Shown here: piece after piece, positions 11,922-22,968 of the stretch
Layout of the letters: every line of letters starts with the position of its first letter
Position numbering within the stretch: position 1 is the first letter of the stretch
DNA from: Tetracladium setigerum
Lineage: Eukaryota; Ascomycota; Leotiomycetes; Helotiales
Reading direction: 5' to 3'
Assembly: GCA_031472005.1 (NCBI GenBank)
Contig: PZJY01000008.1
Location: 1,798,001-1,862,000, forward strand
DNA: 64,000 bases
The notes under the pieces: model-generated
The model's database searches: none
Seen by the model: only the letters and a program-made list of their open reading frames with translations
Told to the model about the DNA's origin: nothing
Program-made: the position numbers and the translations under genes

Positions 11922-13130
11922 TCAAACACCAGGAGCAGCAGGAGCAGGAACATCCGCACCAGTCGTCGTCCCACGATTTCCATCCCCAACATTACCACGC
12001 TGACCCGCTACCCCTCCACTCTTCTCCCCATGAAGCGGCACAATCGGCTCATCCCAATCCCTAATCCAAATCCCCAACCTCTTCGGATCAATATTCCTAT
12101 GACCCCACAACAACAGGGCACCAAAAACTGGTTTTGCTAAAACATCCAACACACCATAAAACGCGGCCTCGGAATCCGGCGCAATGATATTCCCACCCTC
12201 TGACAATCCCCACGCGATGGGGTAGATGAACCAGAGGAAGATAGTCCACACGCCACAGAGGAGATATGTCTTTTTGACGTCGGTGCCGATGGCGTGAGCG
12301 TGTTTGAGGCCCGTGTAGCAGACTGTGTAGGCGATGAAGAGGAGTGCGATCATGGCGAAGGTGAAGTAGCCCCATTTGTAGGATGAGCTGACGAGGGCGC
12401 CAACAAGGCCGGTTATTATCATGATTTCGTCCATGAGGATTGTGTAGAGGATTGTGGGCCAGGGGAGTCCGCATGTTAGGAGGAGGTCGAGAAGGAGGAG
12501 CTGGTTGTTAGTGTCAGTCACACACTCCCTCGGCCTCGAAATTCATTTAGGAATGTTTTGGGTGCGTGAATGCTTACGGGTGTGGTGATGAACCAGTCAA
12601 TATATCGAACATATAGGATCTGTCGGTATAACCCGGCGACTTTGGGATTCGTACGTTGAAATTCAACTTGGATGGCTGCGTAGCCGAGATTGGATGCCAT
12701 GGTGAAGTAAGCGATTGAGGCGACGAGGGTTATTGCGGCGGTGATGTAGTGGAAGATTCTGTTTCGAGGGGGACTCTGAAACTGAGGCCTATGAATGCGA
12801 AGGAAGAGACGACCATTACAGCCGTGACTGCCCAGCTGTGAATTCATTAGTCGCATTTTCACAAAGGATTTTAAGATCTTCTATTTTGTTGAGACAGCAG
12901 CTTCAAGATTTTGTATATTGGTCTGTTGAGCAAAAGAGATTGAGTCAACGATGAAGGAGATTCGCACATACTAGACATTAGAGCCATGAGTGGTGACGTT
13001 GATGTCGGTGGTCATCGGATAGTGAAAGACATTTGGATTGACCTTCAAGGCACTGCTTCTTGTTAAATTCTGGACAAAATTTAGGAATGCGCATAAAATA
13101 CTCATTGCCTCTTTTTCCGAGAGATTCCAT
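11922..13130 (-). CDS. Microbial-type rhodopsin, proton-pump signature (CarO-like)
   Basis: A seven-helix retinal protein, probably a light-driven proton pump in the plasma membrane. Exons: 13130-13102, 13058-12972, 12835-12578, 12500-11922. The opening THGSNVYWAVTAVMVVSSF is the usual fungal-opsin helix A. Helix C reads RYIDWFITTPLLLLDLLLT: aligned to bacteriorhodopsin, Asp85 (proton acceptor), Thr89 and Asp96 (proton donor) are all present. Asp96 is replaced in Neurospora NOP-1. Helix G has the retinal lysine in LDVLAKPVFGALLLWG. The tail is Gly/Ala/Pro rich. Exon 3 needs one extra base in the G5 run 12768-12772 (C run on the coding strand) to read FRVPPRNRIFHYITA. The total is then 954 nt, 317 residues. 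No carotenoid gene lies beside it, unlike the Fusarium car cluster. Confidence 0.92.
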
Positions 13131-14514
13131 CCTGGAAACAAAGAAGGGGGTCTAAGTTTCGAGTTTTTGATTTGGTGATAATACTAAAAGTATTGATGGT
13201 GCCAACGAAAATGGAAACTTTATAATAATTGAAAGAGTAGAAGGAGAGAAGGGAGGGGAATTACATTTAAGGCTGTCACACAGACGACATTCTTCTGTCA
13301 GGTTGAATGCATTCTCCTCATTTATCAACATATGGTGACGTCGACAATCAGTGCTTTGACGAGGAGATCGTTAGCACCCAACGAAGCTTTTCAAGACGAA
13401 CAAGCATTCACGTTAATTGCTTGATTGGCTTGGATACATTCTGTGACCGGAAAATTGATCATGTATGATCCCTAAATTAAATTAATCTTTGATTTTTTTT
13501 TGAAATACTAATCCCACAGCTCCTCAATCAAGTAGGAGGAAATTCTACAAAACCTTCCCAATTTCCTCAGAAAAAGCTAGACATTTCCATCCTCACAACA
13601 GAACCAGAAAAATAACATACCGCACATTATTCGGATATAACTTCCGATAGCTTCGCCGTTTTTCAACTGCCGAAAGTTTATCACAACGTGCGGTCGTATG
13701 AGAAAAAAGTGTTAACATCATCGATATGTCGACAATCCCATCCAATCAAATGTCGCCATGGGTATCTGGTGATTGCTTCATACCCCAACAATAGAAACAC
13801 GTAATGCTTATCAATGTATCCTTATGGTATGGTGTTTCCGCACAAGCCGATAAGCTTTTTGCCAGTCACGAGTATCAAATTTTTGGGAGTACGTACAAGC
13901 TGGTTGTTGGCTCGTGGTACCGTTGAAGGGGAGGGGCAAGTAGACGACGGTTTCCATCTCTTCGAGTTTTTTTATTCCCTGGGATTTTAATTGCACAAAT
14001 GTGTCCCTGTACCATAAAAGTAAAATTCACTTGCATCTGAATAGCTCATTCCTGAATTATGGTTTCGGATTATTTTGGTTGTGGTTATGCGATACCGAGC
14101 CGGCTTGAGCCTCAATAAGTGGGAAATTCGCTACCACGATTGCCGACAGATATTTCCCCACACTGATACTTGATATTTTCAACCAGCTTTTTTAAGTTTG
14201 ACTATATCTACATGATAAGTAAACCTTTCAAACATTTCAAAAGGACCAGAGGAAGACCCTTCATTTTTTCTGCCTTGAAAACAGTGAGACTTAACGCGCA
14301 AACAGAAGTTGACGGAGGAGGATCAATCACTCTAAAAAGGACTTAACTTTCTAACTGAATTAACCAATGGCACAATTGGAGAAGCCCGAAACGTCTCCTA
14401 CCATTTTTGGATCCCAATGGAAAAAAAGAAGAGAAAATTAGAGGATCAAGCAGTCGAGCCAGCTTTTGCGGAACCTGCTCGGTCGGAATGAGAAAAAAAA
14501 AAGCAAAAAAGAAT
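13131..14514. other. Opsin upstream region, no gene seen
   Basis: About 1.4 kb, A+T rich, with only one short frame (13811-13996 minus) that looks like chance. This is a long upstream region for a compact genome and would hold the opsin promoter. Confidence 0.45.
14493..14510 (-). terminator. RNA polymerase III terminator of tRNA-Ala
   Basis: On the minus strand, T6 (14510-14505) lies four bases after the discriminator base of the tRNA, followed by T10 (14502-14493). Runs of four or more T end Pol III transcripts. Confidence 0.8.
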
Positions 14515-14603
14515 TGGAGAATGCAGGAATCGAACCAGCGACCTCATCTAAATCACAACTGAACGCTTGCTAAAGATGCATTATACCACTAAACCAATTC
14601 CCC
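14515..14603 (-). tRNA. tRNA-Ala(AGC) with a 17-nt intron
   Basis: On the minus strand the 5' acceptor strand GGGGAAT pairs with the 3' strand ATTCTCC followed by discriminator A. The third pair is G.U, the alanine identity element (G3:U70). The anticodon stem CATCT/AGATG encloses 24 nt; taking a 7-nt loop TTAGCAT leaves a 17-nt intron after position 37 and anticodon AGC. The T-arm contains a perfect B box (GGTTCGATTCC) and the D-arm an A-box-like GGTTTAGTGG. One T-T mismatch occurs in the T stem (GCTGG/CCTGC). T runs follow at once. The anticodon depends on the intron boundary chosen, but the G3:U70 pair supports alanine. Confidence 0.85.
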
Positions 14604-15791
14604 CTTTTGATTGGTCAGCTGCTGCTTGTATTCGACCACAATTAACGTTTTTTTGCTACCTGAAGGACAATGTTGGCGAATCATAATTTTCCACTCTCCA
14701 CTTTGCCAAGGATCTCCATTGGAGAAGCAGGTGGTCGAAATGCTTTTGCAAATGCTTAGCAAAAGAAATGTTCCAGTAACTTTTTAAAAGACTGTCAATT
14801 GAAGAGTAAAGTCTCTAGTATCTATTTATTTTACAAAGAATTCCATGAATTTTGGGCGAGGGAGTATGTGATCAAATCAACAAAGGGGGTTTTAACATCG
14901 GCCATTTTCTTTTCTTACGGAAAGTACGGCATTATCATTGAAACAATTAAGTGGTGGAAATATGATATGGGGGCCTACCTGATAAAGCACATCTTTCTCT
15001 CTTATATAATTTTTGTGAGAGAACGAGGTTCAGTCGCCAAGGTCCTGACAGACCTTACAGTAAGCGAGTCTGGGCTGACGACGGGAGATCCTTGAAATTC
15101 CTTCTACTTTGACCTCGTATCGATGTTCCACTACAACATACGGTTGTCTCCCTCGATAATTGTCACACATCACCTGTCTTTTCTCTTTGAGTCTGGCAAA
15201 CATTTATTTATTAATGCATAAATCAAGTATCGCTCTACGAAGACACCACATGCCAACTCCTCAAGGCACCAACCAGTTCCTCTGGGCATTGTTCTCGCGC
15301 CTAGGCTGATGTCACTAATTGTACGAACTCCAACACCAAACCTCTGGGCATTGTAGATCGCGGCGAGAAACATCAATATTGTGGGGGGTTTTGTGGACAA
15401 AACTGGTGCCATGCGCAGATACGGGTCAGCGGGAAGATGGACTTCTCGTTTTCAGGTCAATTGCCTTCGATTTTACGCCGACGGACAACCGATCGCGATT
15501 TGATTTCTTGTTAGATGAAGTAGGCCATGACTTTTAGGATCAATTCCAAGAACATTCCCCACACATTCTTCTCATCCAAGTAAACTTGAGAAGAATGAGT
15601 TCTTCGAGGTGTGTGGCATTCCCACAAATCTGCTGTGGGAAGAATGATGGCGGGGATTCGGGAAGTTCTGGGGCAGCATATAATCCGGGGAGTCCCCAGG
15701 TCTTGAGAAGATCAAGCAAACGCCCTCCTCTTGTTCTACAAGTTTATAAATTGCTTTTCTGGACCCTGAGACAGAACCCTCATTCTCCAAG
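14604..15791. other. Intergenic region before the sugar transporter
   Basis: Holds the upstream region of the tRNA and the promoter of the transporter. The frame 14799-15095 (+) has no family signature. A TATA-like TTTATAAA lies at about 15740-15747, 45 nt before the ATG, and a second ATATAAT at about 15678. Confidence 0.4.
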
Positions 15792-18028
15792 ATGGATCCC
15801 CACGCCGACAGGAAATCAAAGATTGATGATGTGGAACATGCTTCCCACTCATCACGAACCGCCTCAGTACGACAAAGTCTGAATAACGCAGCATCGGACG
15901 ATAAGATCGAAAACACACACAATGAAAAGGTTCAACAACAACCGGTCGGAGTTCACGATAAACTCCGAAACCCTTTATCAGGAATTCCAAAAGATCAACT
16001 AATGCGAGATGTCGAAGCTTTCGCACAAGAAAAAGGGTTGATGGACTCGCTAGTTGACCTCCAAAAGGGCGCCCTTATTGCTCAGGACCCCGAGAGATTT
16101 GAGATGTTGGACGAATTGTCCGAGGATGATAAGATTTCTATTCGAGAGGAGTTGACACATCGTTGGCGCCAGCCGAGAACCTTGTACTACATGACCAGTA
16201 AGCCCTCCGTCAAATATTTCGTACATCATTGCTCACCCAAACAATAGTTCTTTGCGCTGGTTCTGCCATTGTACAAGGAATGGATCAAACTGCTGTCAAT
16301 GGAGCTCAAGAATTCTACTTTGACGAGTTCGGAATTGGAGACGATCAAGTTTGGCTGAGAGGCCTACTCAATGGAGCGCCATATCTCTGCTCAGCGTTGA
16401 TCGGTTGTTGGACTACAAAGCCACTCAACAATTGGTTTGGACGAAGAGGGTGTATCTTCATTTCGTGTTTTATCAGTTTTGCTTCAAGTTTCTGGATGGC
16501 CAGTGAGTATTTCAGTATCCAGAAAAAAATGCCAAGCTCTTGCTAACTCTCAATAGCTGCGCACACCTGGTGGAGTCTTCTTCTCTCACGTTTTCTTCTG
16601 TATGTATCAGTTCCGTTCTTCTTCCAGCCTTGGTGCAAAACAGGAAAACATTACAAATTTTTAATATCCAATATTTTGTCAATTCTTAACTTATTTCAAC
16701 TCGCTGTCATTTGTCAAGTTATCTCAAGTCGTTGTCAATTCAATTCTCAGGCTTTCTCAAATCGTTGTCAATTTTTTAGTCGCTGTCAATCATCAAGTCT
16801 TCTTCTATCTTATTTTGTCGTCGATCTTTGTTTCGTTGTCAATGCTAATGTTGCTGTCAATAGCGGTCTTGCTGTCGGCGCTAAATCTACGACAACACCA
16901 GTTTATGGTGCTGAATGTGCTCCGTCGGTGATTCGGGGAGCATTGGTGATGATGTGGCAAATGTGGACCGCCTTTGGCATCATGCTCGGCTTTGTCTCAT
17001 CAGTTGCATTCATGAATGTTACGCATTCAACAATCCCCGGACTGAACTGGCGACTAATGCTTGGTTCGACAGCAATTCCGCCTATGTTTGTCTGTGCCCA
17101 AGTTTACTTTTGTCCGGAATCACCGAGATGGTATATGATGAAGAACAAGTATGATAAAGCCTACCATGCTCTTCAACGTCTTAGAAACACCAAACTTCAA
17201 GCATCTCGGGATCTGTATTCCATTCATGCCGCCCTGCAAATTGAGAATAAGATGAGAGAAGGAAAGAATCTCTGGAAGGACTTCTTCGCTGTCGGCCGCA
17301 ACCGCCGCGCTGCCCAGTCTTCATTCTTCGTCATGTACATGCAACAATTTTGCGGAGTCAACGTTATTGCATACTACTCGACGAATATTTTTACTTCCGC
17401 CGGTTTTAGCCTTACGAACGCACTCCTCGTTTCTCTCGGCACTGGTATCGTCAATTGGCTATTTGCTATTCCGGCCGTCTACACCATCGATACATTCGGC
17501 CGTAGGAATCTTCTCCTAGCGACCTTCCCACTTCTGAGTCTCTGTCTCTTCTTCACGGGCTTCTCTTTCTTCATCACTGCTGAGCAAGTCCGACTTGGTT
17601 GCGTTGCAGCTGGTATCTATCTCTTCATGGTCTTCTATTCCCCAGGCGCTGGACCTGTTCCTTTCACCTACTCCGCTGAGGCATTCCCCCTCTACATCCG
17701 CGATATTGGAATGAGTTTCGCCACAGCAACTTGCTGGGGATTCAACTTTGTCCTTTCTCTCACCTGGCCCGCTCTTGTCAAAGCTTTCTCGGAACAGGGC
17801 GCTTTTGGCTGGTATGCTGCGTGGAATATTTTTGGGTTCGTGTTCTGTTACTTTTGTCTCCCAGAGACAAAGGCCCGTTCGCTGGAGGAATTGGATGCTG
17901 TGTTCGAGGTTCCCACCAGAAAGCATGCCAAATATTATTTGGAGTCGATTCCATGGTACATCAATAAACATGTAAAGAGAGGGGATGTGGAGCCACGACA
18001 TGATTTGGTGGAAGAGTATCATCGTTGA
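15792..18028 (+). CDS. Sugar-porter family MFS transporter
   Basis: Plasma-membrane proton-coupled uptake of a sugar or polyol. Exons: 15792-16197, 16248-16502, 16557-16599, 16864-18028, total 1869 nt, 622 residues, no frameshift. Long hydrophilic N-terminus of about 130 residues. Sugar-porter motifs: GMDQTAVNGAQEFY in helix 1, NWFGRRGCIF (loop 2-3), VYGAECAPSVIRG, CPESPRWYMMKNKYDKA (after helix 6), QQFCGVNVIAYYSTNIF (helix 7), DTFGRRNLL, and the C-terminal PETKARSLEELDAVFEV. The exact substrate cannot be told; the group resembles H+/hexose or myo-inositol-like carriers. Exon 3 is only 43 nt and the following intron (264 nt) is far longer than its neighbours and contains repeats. Confidence 0.9.
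16696..16874 (+). repeat. Degenerate TCGTTGTCAAT repeats in an intron
   Basis: Seven copies of a TCG(T/C)TGTCA(A)T-like unit fall within the last intron (16600-16863) of the sugar transporter and run up to the exon edge: near 16700, 16728, 16761, 16779, 16832 and 16850, with a diverged copy overlapping the acceptor exon (CTTGCTGTCGG). Spacing is irregular (18-53 nt), so this is not a simple tandem array. Confidence 0.7.
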
Positions 18029-20047
18029 GAATCTCATGAAGATATGATTTGTACGATCAAAGAGTAGAGAAATGTTGGAACTGGATAGAACCTCAATTTT
18101 CAAATACAAAAGATAAATTCCTGTGAATCCATTAACACAAGTCTCCACAAATTTTGAATACTTTCTATACAAGTCATACAACGAAATCTTTTACACAAAG
18201 GACCTCCTCAAATAGTATGTAGGTATCACACCCAATAATTTGTTCGCTAGCGACAAATTGAACACCATCAGTCAGTTAGATCCTCAGCCTGATTTTATTC
18301 AATATTGTCTCCCACTCCGCCCTTCTCCCATGTCAGCTCTCCTCGATGTCCACCATCTGATTTACCCCAAGTGTTTTATACTTGCCCAGGAAAGCAATTC
18401 TCGCTGAGATTCTTTGTTTAACCTTAAAATTCACCTCTTTCGCTAAGTCTCATATTGATGGTCATGACATACAGCATAATGTTCACGAGTTATGAGCCCT
18501 TCGCAAACTCTGCCAAAACCCACTTCATAACACCTCTCAATTTCTCATTCAAACCCTTCGATAGGTCCCCGATCTCTTTAAAATTCAACTACGTCCTTCA
18601 TACTATTTTCAAGCAAAAGACATCTATTTATCCTGCTACTTTACAGTGTCTTTAAATCGTAAAAGGGGATAACTGTAAACTGAAGATCGCATTTTGTTCT
18701 TTTGAAAAAGATTTCAAACGAGCTCACAATGAACTGTCGCCGGCTATTGTATTTTTTTCGGCTTAGCATAACCCCCGTTCATTAGTTTTATCATTGCCCA
18801 TTACCTGGCTATCCTTTTAACCAGTGCCTTCGATGGAGAAAGCTGCGCGATGACTACGTGCAGTACATTCAATTAGAGTAGAAAATGTTATGAATCCATA
18901 GAGAATGAGTTCACAATATGCAGTTTCGTGCGCTGCTTAGCCTGCTTGTAAATCTTACTGTAGTCATTTCCTGCTTCGCCGAGTTGCGCCGGATTATGCT
19001 GTGGAACACCAAAAGCAGTCGATTGTGGATGTGCATGGCAGTAATAACGAGTAAGAGATGAACACGCTCAATAATTCGTACACCAACCAGTTTTCTCCTT
19101 GATGAAACACCAGAGCCTCACTTGCGGAGTAAATGAGTTGACAAGTTTTCATTTTACTTGACGTTGAGAACGACTTGACTTGAGCATTCAAGAATTAAAG
19201 ATAATATGGAGATATCGTCGGAATTTGACCAGTCATAATTATCTAGAGTGTTGATTACTGTTTACCATTTTAAAATTAAAGATAAAATTGTGATTCGCGC
19301 ATTTGGCTGCGAGAGTGTCGTTTTTTGTTCGTGTGGTTGTACAAATCTGAATCTTACCAGGGCATTGACCCAATAGGATAGGACGACAAAATTCATAATT
19401 GGTTCAAGAGAATCTGACATGCTTTTTTGAGTCTTGTATCATACCATCAATTACTATGGATGCGGGGTAGATTCAAGAACAAAGCGGGATAAATAACAAG
19501 TCATATTCATCAAAACCCCAGGCCAGTAAAGAATTGATTGTATTCATGCCAGGATTCTGTTATTGACATCTCAGTTGATAATTCATTCCGATTATTTAAA
19601 GGTTTTTCTTCGTGCGTCAAAGGGGAAGCTCGACCTCTTACATGCTCACTTCTGAATAAGTGTAAGAAGAAATCTTGGAGTGGAGCACCTCATCAGAATT
19701 GCCTCGATCCACCTGTGTCTCGATCAACCCAGAACACAGCTATACGGAAGGAACTTTATATAATATTTACATTTATATCGCCTCTCTGGTTAGCACGCAC
19801 GTCCCTCATCGACAATCCCCTACCCCCAACTCCTCAGCCCATCCCTTCGTTCACAACGAGCGCGATCTCCCCTTTCACAGCCAGCCTACCAGCTATCATT
19901 ACCATTCGCAACAAAGTTATGGGAATTTCAGCGAGCATGGACAGCAATGCTCCAGCGAAGAATGAGTAGAAGGAAGATGAAAGAAATCTTGGCTCAACTC
20001 TCGACTCAGCCATAGACGTCAGGACAACTAAGTGCAGGAAATATAAA
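18029..20047. other. Gene-poor interval, no gene supported
   Basis: About 2 kb. The frames 19538-19969 and 19675-19965 (+) overlap in different phases and neither shows a domain, so I do not call them. Most of the interval is A+T rich. Confidence 0.4.
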
Positions 20048-21170
20048 ATGGATGGTGCTGATCATTTCACCGAGACTTATATGTCCGTAACATCTTCGCC
20101 CATTTCACAGTTCTATCAGAACCTTCGTCAAACAGAGCCCGTATTTGCCTCGCTCGTAGAAGTGAAAAAAAGAGTCAGTTATTTCCTATTTCAGCGCTTA
20201 AAGATGACCAAAAAGCTGATATTGAAACCAAAAGGGATGGGATAATCCCAAAGGCGATACCCATTTCCGGAATCAGAGAAAGAGAGCCGACACCACCGGG
20301 GAGAAGGGTCAAGCCAAATTCTATAGAATGATGAAAGAAATTGGAGATGAGATGCAAGCTGCGACGGGTTCGTTTACGATAAACAATGCCACCCGATCAG
20401 AAGCTGACGTTGTCATTCTCAATCTTTGCATGGCCCCTGGTGGCTATACAGCTACTGCGCTGAAGCAAAATTCTGGAGCGAAAGCGATTGGGATCACTTT
20501 GTCACCGGCTGAAGGAGGGCACAAGGTTTTACTTGAGTCTCCTCGGTCCGAAGTTCTATTTCACGACATTACGATGTTCGCTAGAGAGTTTGGCGTAGAC
20601 GACATCCCACTCACACATCCAGAGTTTGCATCATTCAGTATGGAAAGGCCCTTCTTGGACAAGCGATTCGATCTCATTATATGCGATGGTCAAGTCCTTC
20701 GAACACACAAGCGGCCGGATCACCGAGAGCCAACGGAGGCGACCCGGCTCACAACCTCACAGCTGATCTTGGCAATGCAACGCATGCGACATGGCGGGAC
20801 TCTAATCATATTACTTCACAAGATTGAAGCGTGGAACACTCTAGAGCTTCTTTATATATTCTCCCAATTCTCTGACATTGAAGTTTTCAAACCTGTGAAG
20901 AAACATGCGACCAGATCGTCGTTCTATCTCATTGCGAAGAATGTCCAGCCTGGCACGGAAAAGGGCAGAGATGCAATCAATACTTGGAAAAAAGCCTGGT
21001 GGAATGCCACTTTGGGTGGGGAGGATGGTGCTGGTGCGCAGAGAATTGAGGCTGATGATGCCTATATGAAGGAGGTTATCGATTCTTCCGGCGACGAATT
21101 TAATACGCTTGCCAGACCAGTCTGGAAAGTTCAATTGGACGCTCTGCTTACATCAAAGTTCGTGTCGTAA
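20048..21170 (+). CDS. FtsJ-fold (RrmJ-like) methyltransferase domain protein
   Basis: Predicted SAM-dependent methyltransferase of the FtsJ fold, which in characterised members methylates ribose 2'-OH of RNA. Exons 20048-20173 and 20235-21170, total 1062 nt, 353 residues. The intron has a GTCAGT donor and joins VEVKKR to GWDNPKGDTHF in frame. The SAM-binding motif I reads LNLCMAPGGYTATAL; the acidic catalytic position is in FDLIICDGQVLR; the strand with the usual catalytic Lys reads GGTLIILLHKIEAW, where the Lys sits a few residues later than in RrmJ. The last catalytic Glu region reads RSSFYLIAKN with no Glu. So the KDKE tetrad is only partly recognisable and the substrate is unknown. It converges on the terpene synthase; a functional link is not shown. 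Confidence 0.8.
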
Positions 21171-21797
21171 AGCGAGTAATTCTCAGCGCAGTACTTGTTT
21201 CTCTACAGAGAAGAGCGGTGCTTGTCAGCCATTTGACACACGACTATTGCCACCACTACTGGAACCTTTTGTGTATTTTTTGGGTTCTGTACCGCAATTA
21301 TACATTATAGTCATTTTGTCTGGCGGAGAGGGACCCGCCGCAGAAAGATCACGTCGGTTTCTTGCTTAGCACTGCTTCGTGGGGTCTTTATTTCATCTTG
21401 GTGCTGTCTTTCAACATTTCTACACAAAACCCCGAGCTCGACATGTTCATGGACATCTTTAAAGTTCTTCATTTTGCATGTGATTCCACTAAAATTGAAT
21501 CAATATTATTACTATCATCATCATCATCATCATCATCACTAGTATCATCATAAAAAGACATCAGCTCCCATACTTGGAGCTCAACAACTGCAACGGAGGA
21601 GCAAGCCTCAATTGACCCACTTCAAGTATTTCTTGATGAATGTATCAATCAGGGATGCAGTTCCAATAACTGCAACGAAGACAAAGTTTCCAACGTAATT
21701 TCCCACCTCGAGTAGGACTTGATAAAATTATTTAATCAACGATACCAACCCTCAGCACTTCAAGGAATGAAATCCTCACCAAGAAACCAACAACTTA
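21171..21797. other. Intergenic region with an ATC microsatellite
   Basis: 3' flanks of the methyltransferase (+) and terpene synthase (-). A (TCA)n trinucleotide run of about nine units lies at 21513-21539. No further gene seen. Confidence 0.5.
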
Positions 21798-22968
21798 TCA
21801 TACCTTATACCTCGGTGCCGACAGCGTCCACAACAAATGCCCCGCCATCCCCCACTCCAAAGCCTCAAACCACCTTTCCACCAGCACCTTCTCATCTCCC
21901 TCTTTCAGTCCCGCAATCATGTCTCGCTTCTTCTCAAGAAACAAACTCTCCATCTTCATTCTCTCCTTTCTCACCTCTTCCTTGGCTTCATCCACGCCCA
22001 TCCCTCGAGAATCCATGAAGAATTTAATTGCACTCGCTATGAAACCTTCTTCGCCTTGAGTAAGAAAGACTTTGTACTCTTTGTTCCAAGATGCGAGATC
22101 GTTGTCGAATCCCATGATGTTGATCACAAGTTCGTGGATAGGTTCGAATGACTTCTCCTGTTCGTCGGAAAGGGAGAGTCCCAGCTGATATTGCATTGAG
22201 ACAATCCACAGACTGGAGACCAAAAAGTGAGAAAATGCGGTTAATATGCGACATAAGGAGGGGGAACAAACTCATGGCCGAAATCCCTGCGACGGAATCT
22301 CAGATAGTCGTCTAGAGTTTTATATCCTTTCTTCTCGTCCTCGGACGCCGTTGCTGAATATCCTTGTAGCACTCCGGCCAGTTTCGTGCCAATAAGCTTA
22401 TCTTCCCTGACGATGTGATCTACTATTTCTCGTCTGATGGAATGCTTATCATGTCTAAACGACAATGTTTGAACATTCGAGACTTGTTTATTCTCTACAG
22501 CATAGCTGATCAGTTTCCACGACCCACAAACCAGCAAACGAAAGTCTCAAAACACCAATACCAACACGTACCTTCAATCTCCTCCATATCTATAAAAGTA
22601 TCAGCAAAAACCCTTCTACTTTTTCAATTCTAACACAACGATTTCACAAGACCATTATCAAACAAAAGAAAACTTACCATCCTGAATCACTAAAAACTCC
22701 CACAGATACGTCAAAGCGCCTAATTTCTCTGGCGAACTCTCAGCAAATATCAATGCGGTGGCACCCTGGCACGTCGGGTTAGTGAGACCGGGATTATCTA
22801 GTTCTACTCCTTCGGGGTTTTGAACAGCCGGTGTTGCGATATCAAGGAGAAGTGAACTAAAAGCGCGATTTCGGCACGTAGAGAGACTCGGGGTTTGAGA
22901 GAGCTGAGGTAGTCAGGGCGATTGTAGAGGGATGGGTTGACCGGTTTGGAGAATTTGAAGGTGGACAT
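21798..22968 (-). CDS. Class I terpene synthase (fungal sesquiterpene cyclase type)
   Basis: Cyclises an isoprenyl diphosphate, probably farnesyl diphosphate. Exons: 22968-22678, 22589-22572 (18-nt microexon), 22494-22272, 22212-21798. The metal-binding DDxxE motif reads QDDMEEIE, with the second Asp codon split by an intron and MEE in the microexon. The second metal triad is NDLASWNKE, fitting N-D-x2-S-x3-E exactly. A sensor Arg lies in YLRFRRRDFGHD and the C-terminal Arg-Tyr pair in SAPRYKV. The first exon needs one extra base at the A4 run 22859-22862 (T run on the coding strand) to join SLRAEIALF to SSLLLDIATPAVQN. The total is then 948 nt, 315 residues, a normal length. No P450 or oxidase gene lies beside it, so it looks solitary. 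Confidence 0.87.

Noticed and set aside
17516..18181. 221-codon minus-strand frame opposite the sugar transporter
   Set aside because: Antisense shadow of the last exon, no domain.
19538..19969. 143-codon plus-strand frame, possible upstream exon of the methyltransferase
   Set aside because: No recognisable content; a TAG follows before 20048 in the frame of the downstream short peptide, and the methyltransferase model is complete from 20048.
21362..21553. Short frame ending in a poly-Ser run
   Set aside because: The Ser run is a translation of the ATC microsatellite at 21513-21539; no other support.
11922..22968. Opsin and terpene synthase as parts of one retinal/carotenoid cluster
   Set aside because: The terpene synthase has sesquiterpene-type class I motifs and about 9 kb with unrelated genes lies between them; no carotenoid enzymes are present.
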